Shown: positions 34,596 through 42,078 of the stretch, in pieces
Layout of the letters: each line of letters begins with the position of its first letter
Numbering within the stretch: the first letter of the stretch is position 1
Assembly (NCBI RefSeq): GCF_024758505.1
Contig: NZ_CP077970.1
Location: 6,572,001 to 6,636,000, forward strand
Direction: 5' to 3'
DNA: 64,000 bases
Source: Bradyrhizobium arachidis
GTDB lineage: Bacteria > Pseudomonadota > Alphaproteobacteria > Rhizobiales > Xanthobacteraceae
Position numbers and translations under genes: made by a program
The notes under the pieces: model-generated
Seen by the model: only the letters and a program-made list of their open reading frames with translations
The model's database searches: none
Told to the model about the DNA's origin: nothing

Positions 34596-35813
34596 TCAAG
34601 CGGCTTTCGGGGGAAGCGCGAGCGAGCGGCCGAACATCATGTCGGTCCGGATCGCTGCGATCTTTTCGCCGGCGCGGATCAGTTCGAGATACCAGAGGGC
34701 ATCGACGGTATCGCCAATCAGCACAGCGCCGGTGAGCCGGCCGTCGGCGATGACGAGCTTCTTGTAGGTGCCGCGCCTGATATCGGAGAGCACGAGACTC
34801 TCGCTCCCATCACCGCCGATGAAATCGCCGGCGGAGAACACGCTGACGCCGGAGACCTTCAAATTGGTCGCGACCACGCTGCCCTGATAGGCGGCGGGGC
34901 GGCCGGCCAGATGCCGCGCCAGCACCCGTCCCTGCTCATAGGCCGGTTCGACCAGCCCGTAGCAGATGCCGCGGTGTTCGGCGCATTCGCCGAGCGCGAA
35001 AATATCAGGCGAGCTCGTCTGCATCACATCGTTGACGACGATGCCGCGGTTGACGGCAAGGCCCGCCTCCTGCGCCAGCGTCACGTTGGGCCGGATGCCT
35101 GCGGCGAAGATCACGGCGTCGGCCTCCAGCCGGCTACCGTCAGCGAGTTCCACGGCCTCGACATGGCCGTCGCCAAGGATACGCGTAGTCGACGCATTGA
35201 GGAGAATGTTGATGCCCTTGCGCTCGACCAGTGTCTTGAGCAACTCAGCCGCGGGACCGTCGAGCTGACGCTCCATCAGGCGATCCATCAGATGCACCAG
35301 CGTCACCGGCGCGCCGGCCTTGGCGAGGCCGTAGGCAGCCTCAAGGCCCAAGAGGCCGCCGCCGACCACGACCACGCGCTTCTTGGCTGCGGCCAGCGTC
35401 AGCAGCAAATCGACGTCGCGGGTGTCGCGAAACGTGTGCACTCCGGCGAGATCGTTGCCCGGAACGTTCAGCCGCAGCGCGTTCGAGCCGGTAGCGAGCA
35501 CAAGCTTGGAGTATTCCATGCTCTCCTCGCCCGCGATCTTCAGCTCGCGGCGGCCGACATCGATCTCAGTCGCCCGGTAGCCGTAGCGAACCGTGACGCC
35601 GCGATCGCGCCACCAGTCCTGCGGCCGGAGCTCGATTTCGTGCGAGCCGGTTTCGCCGGCCAATACGGAGGAGAGCAACACACGGTTGTAGGCGAGCCGT
35701 GGCTCGTCGCCGATCACGGCGACCGCGTAGCGGCCGAGCGCCGTCTTGGCGAGCTCATCGACCAGGCGCGCGGCCGCCATACCGTTACCGACGATGACAA
35801 GCGGTTCGCTCAT
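34596..35813 (-). CDS. flp: FAD-dependent NAD(P)H oxidoreductase of nitrate assimilation
   Basis: 405 residues. FAD site VGNGMAAARLVDEL at the N-terminus, second nucleotide fold GGGLLGLEAAYGLA and C-terminal FAD phrase IFALGECAEH. It resembles the flavoprotein part of NirB and NasB but lacks the siroheme nitrite-reductase and BFD domains. Its position between narK and nasC matches Flp of Bradyrhizobium, proposed to carry electrons from NAD(P)H to NasC and to the globin. The same frame stays open beyond 35813 into narK DNA, but ATG 35813 with GGGGACTTCC upstream is the sensible start. Confidence 0.9.
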   Translation of the reverse strand: MSEPLVIVGNGMAAARLVDELAKTALGRYAVAVIGDEPRLAYNRVLLSSVLAGETGSHEIELRPQDWWRDRGVTVRYGYRATEIDVGRRELKIAGEESMEYSKLVLATGSNALRLNVPGNDLAGVHTFRDTRDVDLLLTLAAAKKRVVVVGGGLLGLEAAYGLAKAGAPVTLVHLMDRLMERQLDGPAAELLKTLVERKGINILLNASTTRILGDGHVEAVELADGSRLEADAVIFAAGIRPNVTLAQEAGLAVNRGIVVNDVMQTSSPDIFALGECAEHRGICYGLVEPAYEQGRVLARHLAGRPAAYQGSVVATNLKVSGVSVFSAGDFIGGDGSESLVLSDIRRGTYKKLVIADGRLTGAVLIGDTVDALWYLELIRAGEKIAAIRTDMMFGRSLALPPKAA

Positions 35814-35853
35814 GGAAGTCCCCTGTTCTGCATTCCAAGTCCGGTTCCGTGGT

Positions 35854-35879
35854 GCTTCTCCCCGCGTACGGGGAGAAGC
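35854..35879. repeat. Perfect hairpin between narK and flp
   Basis: GCTTCTCCCCG-CGTA-CGGGGAGAAGC is an 11-bp perfect stem in the 83-base gap. There is no T-run, so it may stabilise the narK message or partly attenuate flp-nasC. It resembles the REP palindrome at 11230-11258. Confidence 0.6.
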
Positions 35880-35896
35880 GAGATTCGTACCAATAT

Positions 35897-37276
35897 TCAG
35901 ACCCGCGCCTCGGCGAGGCTGCCTGCGGCTTCGCCCTGCGCGCTGCGGCGCAGATAGAACCACCAGGTGATGCCGAGGCAGGAGGCGTAGAAGATGAGGT
36001 AGATCGCGAGCGCGAGCTGCGGCCCACCGGTCAGCGCGATCGACTTGCCGAAGCCGGTCGGAATCAGATAGCCGCCGACTGCGCCGATCGCACCGATGAA
36101 GCCGACTGCCGCACCGCTCTCGATGCTCGCCGTCTTCAGCGCCACCGCACGCGCCGCATCGCCCTTGCCGCGCACCTTGAACAGGTTTTCCTCGCGGAAG
36201 ATCGAGGGGATCATCCGGTAGGTCGAGCCGTTGCCGATGCCCGTCGTGACGAACAGGATCAGGAACATCGCCAGGAAGCCGATAAAATCCTTCTGGCCGA
36301 CGAAATAGAGGACGCCGATCGTGGCGGCCGCCATCGCGATGAAGTTCCAGAACGTGATGATCGAGCCGCCGACCTTGTCGGCGAGCCAGCCGCCGAGCGG
36401 CCGCGACAGCGAGCCGACCAGGGGACCGAGGAACGCGATCGCAATCGTGATCTGCGGGAACTGAGTCTTGATGAGCAGCGGAAACGCCGCCGAGTAGCCG
36501 ATGAAGGAGCCGAACGTCCCGATATAGAGGTAGGCCATGATCCAGGTGTGCCTGCGTTTGACGATCGCAAGCTGGTTCTTCACCGACGATTTTGCCGAGG
36601 TCAGGTTGTTCATGAAGAACACGGCGCCGAACACCGCGATCGCGATTGGCAGCACCCACATCAGCCCGGCGTTCTGCAGGTAGACGCCCTCGACCGGCGT
36701 TGCCTGGAACAGGTTGATGACCGCGAGCGTCATCAGGATCGGCGTCAGCAACTGCACGCTCGACACGCCGATGTTGCCGCCGGCAGCGTTGAGCCCAAGC
36801 GCCCATCCCTTCATCCGGTCAGGGAAGAAGAAGGAGATGTTGGTCATGCTGGAGGCGAAATTGCCGCCGCCGAGACCGGCGGTCGAAGCGACCAGCAGCA
36901 TCAGCCAGAACGGCGTGTCGGGCTGGCTCACGAAATAGGCAAGCGACAGCGTCGGGATGAACAGAATAGCGGCGCTGAAGATGGTCCAGTTCCGCCCGCC
37001 GAAAGTCGTGACCGCGAACGTATACGGAAAGCGAATGAACGCGCCGATCAGACCGGGCACGGCGACGAGCTGAAAGAGCTGGTCAGTGGTGTAGTGAAAG
37101 CCTGCCTGCGGCAGCTTGGTAGAGACGATGCTCCAGATCAGCCACACCGAAAAACCGATATGCTCGGCCACGATCGACCAGATCAGGTTACGTCGCGCGA
37201 CCGTCTTGCCGGTCGCATTCCAGAACGCCTCGTCTTCGGGGCGCCAGTCGGAAATCCACTTCGGGTTCGTCGTCAT
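35897..37276 (-). CDS. narK: Nitrate/nitrite MFS transporter
   Basis: 459 residues with twelve membrane helices. The nitrate-porter signature GLGGGNFASSMTN follows helix four, and a second Gly-rich motif LNAAGGNIGVSS lies in the next part of the protein. It imports nitrate or exchanges it for nitrite. ATG 37276 is preceded by AAAAGGGATT. It has its own 427-base upstream region carrying a sigma54-like promoter and an NtrC-like palindrome, so narK-flp-nasC can probably be transcribed apart from bjgb. Confidence 0.93.
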   Translation of the reverse strand: MTTNPKWISDWRPEDEAFWNATGKTVARRNLIWSIVAEHIGFSVWLIWSIVSTKLPQAGFHYTTDQLFQLVAVPGLIGAFIRFPYTFAVTTFGGRNWTIFSAAILFIPTLSLAYFVSQPDTPFWLMLLVASTAGLGGGNFASSMTNISFFFPDRMKGWALGLNAAGGNIGVSSVQLLTPILMTLAVINLFQATPVEGVYLQNAGLMWVLPIAIAVFGAVFFMNNLTSAKSSVKNQLAIVKRRHTWIMAYLYIGTFGSFIGYSAAFPLLIKTQFPQITIAIAFLGPLVGSLSRPLGGWLADKVGGSIITFWNFIAMAAATIGVLYFVGQKDFIGFLAMFLILFVTTGIGNGSTYRMIPSIFREENLFKVRGKGDAARAVALKTASIESGAAVGFIGAIGAVGGYLIPTGFGKSIALTGGPQLALAIYLIFYASCLGITWWFYLRRSAQGEAAGSLAEARV

Positions 37277-37300
37277 TGATAATCCCTTTTAGGCTCACCG

Positions 37301-37413
37301 CTGCGTCGTTGCAGGCTCTGCCCCCAGGCATGGAGGCGCGCTCCGAGGCTCGATCCCCGGTGGCGAGTTCACGATGCTGATTGATGATGTTGAGGGACGT
37401 CGTCGTTGGCGTC
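37301..37413 (-). promoter_or_regulatory. Possible two-hexaloop (ANTAR/NasT-type) leader of narK
   Basis: In the narK leader, GACGCC-AACGAC-GACGTC (37396-37413, one mismatch in the stem) and CTGC-AACGAC-GCAG (37301-37314) each display a six-base loop with A at position 1 and G at position 4, the pattern bound by ANTAR antiterminators. No clear terminator follows, so this is tentative. Confidence 0.3.
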
Positions 37414-37425
37414 GCAAAAGGACAC

Positions 37426-37442
37426 TTCAAGTTCTGTGCCAA
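37426..37442 (-). promoter_or_regulatory. Sigma54-like promoter of narK
   Basis: TTGGCAC-AGAAC-TTGAA with exactly 10 bases between GG and the -12 dinucleotide. The -12 element is GA instead of the consensus GC, a real deviation shared with the nrtA promoter. It lies 124.5 bases from the centre of the tandem palindrome at 37536-37568. Confidence 0.6.
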
Positions 37443-37535
37443 TTGCGCGCGATCGGGAAATAAAGGGATTTCAGTGAGTTATTCGCACCGCCTGATTTTT
37501 TCGCAGGCGTCATTCGCATTCAAAATTTGCGATTC

Positions 37536-37568
37536 GCTCAATCCTTGTGCGGCGCACAAGGATTGAGC
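37536..37568. promoter_or_regulatory. NtrC-like tandem palindrome upstream of narK
   Basis: Two 15-base sites in inverted orientation, GCTCAATCCTTGTGC and GCACAAGGATTGAGC, are separated by GGC and form a perfect 33-base dyad. Each is a GCAC-N7-GTGC-type site with one degenerate half. Boxes AAATTTGCGA (37523-37532), TCGCAGGCG (37501-37509) and GAGTTA (37476-37481) recur at the same spacing upstream of nrtA. Confidence 0.6.
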
Positions 37569-37631
37569 GGTGTGTCGATTATTTAGGCGCGGCGACAAGC
37601 GTTAACGATGCGTTGACGTCGCACGACGCGA

Positions 37632-37686
37632 GTGACAACGCGCGCGCGTTGTCACCTCTCATTTCTATGTCGCGCGCATGCGCGCG
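37632..37686. other. Two GC-alternating perfect palindromes after bjgb
   Basis: GTGACAACGCGCGCGCGTTGTCAC (37632-37655, a 24-base dyad) and CGCGCGCATGCGCGCG (37671-37686) lie just beyond the globin stop codon. The RNA hairpins could end or stabilise the nrtABC-bjgb message. The alternating purine-pyrimidine runs could also favour Z-form DNA. No T-run on the minus strand. Confidence 0.55.
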
Positions 37687-37703
37687 CTTTGATGCGGTCG
37701 CGT

Positions 37704-38129
37704 TTACTCGGCAGCCTGCGGCCGGCCATAGGCCTCGGTGATCATGAAGTTGGAGAGCACGCCATAGGCTGCGGTCCATGCGGAAGCGACCTCCGCCGTC
37801 CAGGCTGCGCCGAGACCTTTTTCGAGCGTCCACAGCAACGCCGAGCCGACAACCGGATAATGCTCAGGCTTCGCGCCATAGGCGACGTGACGCTTTGCGA
37901 GCGCACTCGCCGCCGGCAGGATCGTTTCGAGGTTGGACAGACCACCGACGACGACGGCGAGCGTCGCCATCAGCTTCTTGCGCTGTTCGGTCAGGTCGGA
38001 AGGAAACATCGCCTTCACGGACGGCGCGACCTCGAACAGGCGGTCGTAGAAAATGACCGCGGCCTGATCGGCGATCGGCGCCACCTTTGCAAAACTGTCC
38101 TGGACCAATTTGATCTGCGCTGGATTCAT
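37704..38129 (-). CDS. bjgb: Single-domain bacterial haemoglobin
   Basis: 141 residues from ATG 38129, preceded by GGAAAG. The globin fold shows a distal-side Tyr28 in VIFYDRLF (B10 position), proximal His81 in KRHVAYGAKP, and Y91 in HYPVVG. It is similar to Vitreoscilla-type globins without the flavodomain. In Bradyrhizobium the equivalent Bjgb is linked to nitric-oxide detoxification during nitrate assimilation, with Flp as a possible reductase. It lies between nrtC and narK; a 192-base gap containing repeats separates it from nrtC. Confidence 0.93.
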   Translation of the reverse strand: MNPAQIKLVQDSFAKVAPIADQAAVIFYDRLFEVAPSVKAMFPSDLTEQRKKLMATLAVVVGGLSNLETILPAASALAKRHVAYGAKPEHYPVVGSALLWTLEKGLGAAWTAEVASAWTAAYGVLSNFMITEAYGRPQAAE

Positions 38130-38219
38130 CGAGACTTTCCTGTCGTAGGCAAAAAGACGAAACCATTTGGTCGCGGCGCCGGCGCTGCGGTTCACAGCGC
38201 CGGACGACGATCGTTTGGA

Positions 38220-38320
38220 CTAAAGCGCGATCTATTTAGGTTTAGACCGTCATCGCGCTTTAGCTTGTTGTTCGCGCATGATCTCCTCGGAAAACCGCTA
38301 CGCACTTTTCCGGATCATGC
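38220..38320. repeat. Interspersed rhizobial repeat with two inverted pairs
   Basis: CTAAAGCGCGA (38220) pairs with TCGCGCTTTAG (38253-38263), and GCATGATC (38277) pairs with GATCATGC (38313-38320). The phrase CTTTTCCGGATCATGCG is one I recognise as a frequent intergenic repeat of Bradyrhizobium and relatives. It fills the space between nrtC and bjgb. Confidence 0.65.
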
Positions 38321-38321
38321 G

Positions 38322-39116
38322 CTAGGCCGCCTCCACGAAGCGATGACGCTCGTAGAGGAATTCGAGCACGCGCTGCCGGCACTTCAGGTACGTGGCGTTG
38401 GAGGCGAGCTCGAGCCGCTTGCGCGGACGTGCCAGCGGCACGTCCAGCACCTCGCCGATGCGCGCAGATGGACCGTTGGTCATCATCACGATGCGATCCG
38501 ACAACAGCACGGCCTCGTCGACGTCATGGGTGATCATCAAAATCGTGTTGCCGAGCTTTTGATGCAGCGCCATCACCGAGTCCTGCAGATGCGCGCGGGT
38601 CAGCGCGTCGAGCGCGCCGAAGGGCTCGTCGAGCAGCAGCACTTTCGGCTCCATGGCGAGCGCGCGTGCGATGCCGACACGCTGCTTCATGCCGCCGGAG
38701 ATCTCGGACGGACGCTTGTCCTTGGCATGCGCCATCTGCACGAGGTTGAGATTGTGCATCACCCAGGCATCGCGCTCGGCCCGCGTCTTGGTTCTGGCAA
38801 ATACCTTGTCGACGCCGAGCTTGACGTTCTCGTAGACCGTGAGCCAGGGCAGCAGGCTGTGGTTCTGGAACACCACCGCGCGATCGGGCCCCGGCGAGTT
38901 GACCTCGCGGTTCTCCAGGAGAACGCCGCCGGTCGAGGCACCGGTCAGCCCTGCGATGATGTTGAGCAGGGTCGACTTGCCACAGCCGGAGTGGCCGATG
39001 ATCGAGACGTATTCGCCCTTCTCGATGGTAAGGTTGATCTCCTTGAGCACTTCCGTGCTGACATTGCCGCGGGTAAAGATCTTGTCGATGTGATCGAGCT
39101 TCAGATAGGCGGTCAT
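38322..39116 (-). CDS. nrtC: Nitrate ABC transporter ATP-binding protein
   Basis: 264 residues, a single ABC domain of the NrtD/CmpD/SsuB class. Walker A is GHSGCGKS at 41-48, the signature ISGGMKQR, and Walker B LLLDEP. The C-terminal NrtA-like regulatory domain found on cyanobacterial NrtC is absent. It lies 13 bases after nrtB. With NrtA and NrtB it forms the high-affinity nitrate importer. The stop codon abuts an interspersed repeat. Confidence 0.93.
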   Translation of the reverse strand: MTAYLKLDHIDKIFTRGNVSTEVLKEINLTIEKGEYVSIIGHSGCGKSTLLNIIAGLTGASTGGVLLENREVNSPGPDRAVVFQNHSLLPWLTVYENVKLGVDKVFARTKTRAERDAWVMHNLNLVQMAHAKDKRPSEISGGMKQRVGIARALAMEPKVLLLDEPFGALDALTRAHLQDSVMALHQKLGNTILMITHDVDEAVLLSDRIVMMTNGPSARIGEVLDVPLARPRKRLELASNATYLKCRQRVLEFLYERHRFVEAA

Positions 39117-39129
39117 GTGCTGTGCTCCC

Positions 39130-40029
39130 TCAGTTCTGCGCCGTGCCGTGGGTGACGAACTTGCCGAGTGCCGCGATCAGGCGGTCGAGCACGAAGCCGA
39201 TGATGCCGACATAGAACAGCGCCAGAATGATCTCGCTGATATGCGAGGAGTTCCAGGCGTCCCAGATGAAGAAGCCGATGCCGACGCCGCCGATCAGCAT
39301 TTCTGCCGCGACGATCGCAAGCCACGACAGCCCGATGCCGATGCGAAGCCCCGTGAAGATGTAGGGCGCCGCCGCCGGGATCATGATCTTGGAGAAGAAC
39401 TCCAGCGGATTGAGCTGCACGACGGCCGCGACGTTGCGGTAATCCTGCGGGATGTTGCGGATGCCGACCGCGGTGTTGATGATGATCGGCCATACCGAGG
39501 TGATGAAGATGACGAAGATCGCCGAGGGCTGACCGTCGCGGAACGCCGCGAGGGACAGCGGCAGCCAGGCGAGTGGCGGAATCGTCCGCAGCACCTGGAA
39601 CAACGGATCGAGCCCGCGCATCGCCCAGACCGACTGTCCGACCAGCGTGCCGAGCGCAATGCCGACGATGGCGGCGATCGAATAGCCGTAAGCGACGCGC
39701 TGAAGGCTCGCCGACAGATGCCAGAACAGGCCCTTGTCGATGCCGCCATGATCAAAGAACGGATCGAAGATCAGCTCCTTGGTGTCCTTGAATACGCGTG
39801 ACGGCGGCGGCAGCGTCGAGCCGGCGCGGCGGCACACCAGTTCCCAGATCAGCGTCAGCAGCGCGATCACGACGAGCGGCGGGATGACCCGCGCAGCCGT
39901 TTCCTTCGCCATCCGGGCGTAGGCTTCGCCGCGCGGCGGACGCTTGGGCGTCATCGCGACGACCGCGGCAGCAGTGCCGGCCGAAGGCGCAATCGCTTCG
40001 GCTTCCATCTTCTTCATAGGCATGTTCAT
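39130..40029 (-). CDS. nrtB: Nitrate ABC transporter permease
   Basis: 299 residues starting MNMPMKK at ATG 40029, because GGAG lies 9 bases upstream; ATG 40038 would sit directly on that site. A 60-residue cytoplasmic N-terminus precedes about six membrane helices. Permease phrases are TIPPLAWLPLSLAAF and SWLAIVAAEMLIGGVGIG, typical of NrtB/CmpB. 59 bases separate it from nrtA. Encoded as part of nrtA-nrtB-nrtC. Confidence 0.93.
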   Translation of the reverse strand: MNMPMKKMEAEAIAPSAGTAAAVVAMTPKRPPRGEAYARMAKETAARVIPPLVVIALLTLIWELVCRRAGSTLPPPSRVFKDTKELIFDPFFDHGGIDKGLFWHLSASLQRVAYGYSIAAIVGIALGTLVGQSVWAMRGLDPLFQVLRTIPPLAWLPLSLAAFRDGQPSAIFVIFITSVWPIIINTAVGIRNIPQDYRNVAAVVQLNPLEFFSKIMIPAAAPYIFTGLRIGIGLSWLAIVAAEMLIGGVGIGFFIWDAWNSSHISEIILALFYVGIIGFVLDRLIAALGKFVTHGTAQN

Positions 40030-40088
40030 CGAAATCATCTCCGGCTTCAAATGTGGATGCGGCCGCCCCTGGGCGGCCGCGGAGCCCA

Positions 40089-41405
40089 TCAGACTTCGAC
40101 GCGCTTGATCGCGAGCGATTTCAGATAGGCAGCCGGATTCTCCGGATCGAACACCTTGCCGTCGAAGAAGGTCTCCTTGCCGCGTGAGGTGGAGGTCGGG
40201 ATTTCGGCAGCCGCGACGCCGAGTGCCTTGGCCGCGTCCTTCCAGAGGTCCTCGCGGTTGACCTTGGCAACGAGGCTCTTGGTGTCGAAGGTCGGCTCGA
40301 ACTTGCCCCAGCGAATGTCCTCGGTGAGGAACCAGAGATCGTGGCTCTGGAACGGATAGGAGGCGAAGTCGCGCCAGTACTTCATGATGTGCGGCGAGTT
40401 CTCGACCACCTTGCCGGTGCCGTAGTCGAACTTGCCGGCGGTGCGGTCGTAGACGTCCTCGACCGGGCAGTTGATCCACTGGCGCTTCGCCATGATGGCG
40501 GCGAGCTCCTGCTTGTTCTCAGCCTTGTCCGCCCACTGCTGGGCTTCCAGCACCGCCATCAGGATCGCCTTCGTCGCCTTGGGATATTTGTCGACGAAGG
40601 CCGCACGCATGCCGAAGGACTTTTCGGGGTGCTTGTTCCAGATCTCGCCGGTGTTGACGGCGGTGTAACCGATGTCCTGGTGGACGAGCTGGAGATTCCA
40701 GGGCTCGCCGACGCAGAAGCAGTCCATGGTGCCGACCTTCATATTCGCCACCATCTGCGGCGGCGGCACCACGATGGTCTCGATGTCCTTGTCCGGGTCG
40801 ATGCCGCCGGCGGCGAGCCAGTAGCGGATCCAGAGGTCATGGGTGCCACCGGGGAAGGTCATGGCCGCCTTCACGGCCTTGCCGGACGCCTTCTTCTTCT
40901 CCAGCGCAGCCTTGAAGGGCGAAGAGTCCACGCTGAGCTTGAGGTCTGCATATTCCTTGGCGACCGAGATGCATTGCGCATCGAGATTGAGCCGCGCCAG
41001 AATGTACATCGGGGTCGGCTGGTTGTTCTGCGTCACCTTACCGGCAGAGATCAGATACGGCATCGGGGTGAGGATATGCGCGCCGTCGATGCCGTTGCCT
41101 TCCGAGCCGAGCACCAGGTTGTCGCGCGTGGTGCCCCAGGAGGCCTGCTTCTGCACGTCGGTGTCGGGCATGCCGTATTTGGCGAACAGGCCCTTGTCCT
41201 TGGCAACGAAGAGCGGACCGGCATCGCTGAGCGCGATGAAGCCGAGCTTGGCGCCCTTGACCTCGGGACCTGCGTCCTGGGCGAATGCACCGGCGGGGAA
41301 ATTGAGCTTGGCGGCGGCGAGAAGGGCGGCAGTGCTGCCGGTGGCCTTCAACAATTGACGGCGGGAGAGGCCGGAATCCGAAGGCCGGCGAATGCGCTTG
41401 GTCAT
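40089..41405 (-). CDS. nrtA: Nitrate ABC transporter substrate-binding protein
   Basis: 438 residues with a Tat-type leader: SRRQLLKATGSTAALLAAA then GAFAQDAG. Mature motifs include DNLVLGSEGNGIDGAH, AMTFPGGTHDLWIRYW and DCFCVGEPWNLQ, typical of NrtA/CmpA receptors for nitrate, nitrite or bicarbonate. The nitrate reductase and NarK genes make nitrate the likely ligand. First gene of the minus-strand block, driven by the sigma54-like promoter at 41588-41604 with a leader of about 170 bases. Confidence 0.94.
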   Translation of the reverse strand: MTKRIRRPSDSGLSRRQLLKATGSTAALLAAAKLNFPAGAFAQDAGPEVKGAKLGFIALSDAGPLFVAKDKGLFAKYGMPDTDVQKQASWGTTRDNLVLGSEGNGIDGAHILTPMPYLISAGKVTQNNQPTPMYILARLNLDAQCISVAKEYADLKLSVDSSPFKAALEKKKASGKAVKAAMTFPGGTHDLWIRYWLAAGGIDPDKDIETIVVPPPQMVANMKVGTMDCFCVGEPWNLQLVHQDIGYTAVNTGEIWNKHPEKSFGMRAAFVDKYPKATKAILMAVLEAQQWADKAENKQELAAIMAKRQWINCPVEDVYDRTAGKFDYGTGKVVENSPHIMKYWRDFASYPFQSHDLWFLTEDIRWGKFEPTFDTKSLVAKVNREDLWKDAAKALGVAAAEIPTSTSRGKETFFDGKVFDPENPAAYLKSLAIKRVEV

Positions 41406-41439
41406 GGGTCGTGTCGTCCTTTGCGTCGTTGCGAAGATG

Positions 41440-41521
41440 GTGCGTCAGTGCACACGAGCTGCCGTCCGTCCTGTGACGCCGCCGTTGGCGCATGCAGACG
41501 CACGACGGGGGGACCCCCGTC
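41440..41521 (-). promoter_or_regulatory. Structured nrtA leader with two hexaloop hairpins
   Basis: Within the predicted leader, GCGCC-AACGGC-GGCGT (41476-41491) and GTGC-ACTGAC-GCAC (41440-41453) both show six-base loops with A1 and G4, as bound by ANTAR regulators such as NasT. Upstream is the strong hairpin GACGGGG-GTCC-CCCCGTC (41504-41521). I see no clear U-tract terminator. Confidence 0.4.
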
Positions 41522-41587
41522 TGGTGGCGTCAGCAAGTCGGATAAGAAGTCTCGCGGGACGGCTTCAATGGCGTCGACCTGGAACTA

Positions 41588-41604
41588 TTCAAGCTTCGTG
41601 CCAA
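41588..41604 (-). promoter_or_regulatory. Sigma54-like promoter of nrtA
   Basis: TTGGCAC-GAAGC-TTGAA on the minus strand, with GG and the -12 dinucleotide 10 bases apart. The -24 box TTGGCACG is perfect but -12 reads GA instead of GC. The centre of the tandem palindrome is 125.5 bases upstream. Confidence 0.6.
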
Positions 41605-41698
41605 GGCCGGAAACACGAAAAACCACGATGGATTAAAGAGTTAGCAAGCCTGCGCCAGCTTGTCGCAGGCGCGCTCCGCCCGCGAAATTTGCGACACT

Positions 41699-41731
41699 GC
41701 TTAATCCTTGTGCGGCGCACAATCCTTGTGC
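41699..41731. promoter_or_regulatory. NtrC-like tandem enhancer shared by nrtA and nirC
   Basis: Two 15-base sites on the plus strand, GCTTAATCCTTGTGC (41699-41713) and GCACAATCCTTGTGC (41717-41731), separated by GGC. The second is a perfect GCAC-N7-GTGC dyad, the established NtrC half-site arrangement; the first has one degenerate half. The centre is exactly 125.5 bases from the -12 dinucleotide of both the nrtA and nirC sigma54-like promoters. Confidence 0.65.
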
Positions 41732-41826
41732 AGCCGATCAGGCAAGAGGCGGCCCGATGCGCAGGCCCGCGGGCTGGTCGCACATCACGCTATTGATATT
41801 ACTCGTCTTTTTCAACCAAAGCGCGC

Positions 41827-41842
41827 CGGCACGCTGCTTGCA
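41827..41842 (+). promoter_or_regulatory. Sigma54 promoter of nirC
   Basis: CGGCACG-CTGC-TTGCA differs from the consensus TGGCACG-N4-TTGCW only at the first base. GG (41828-41829) and GC (41840-41841) are 10 bases apart as required. It predicts transcription from about 41853 and a leader of roughly 226 bases containing hairpins such as TTGCAGCCG-CTGG-CGGCCGCAA. Confidence 0.7.
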
Positions 41843-42078
41843 TCTCTACCGGCGTCAACGAAGACTGCGGCCTTGCCGCATTGTTGCAGCCGCTGGCGGC
41901 CGCAACGGGGGAGCTCAACTGCTTCGCGTCCCTCAGTCGTCGTGACGCGATTCCAAGGCTTCCAAACTTCTCCAGGCCCTCGTGCGCGGCAGGCCAGTCC
42001 GCACGGCCAACCACGTGCAGCCGCGCTCTCATAGAGGGGAGCGTTTCGATCACTCATTACGAGCAAAAGGAACTGTTG

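Noticed and set aside
34596..36806. A 736-codon frame suggesting a fusion of Flp with an upstream domain
   Set aside because: The upstream part overlaps narK in another frame and has shadow-type composition (Arg/Gly/Asp-rich). ATG 35813 with a nearby ribosome site gives a normal Flp.
37277..42078. FNR/FixK boxes (TTGAT-N4-ATCAA) near narK, bjgb or nirC
   Set aside because: Only partial matches such as TTGATATTA were seen; none has both half sites, so no oxygen-responsive site is claimed.
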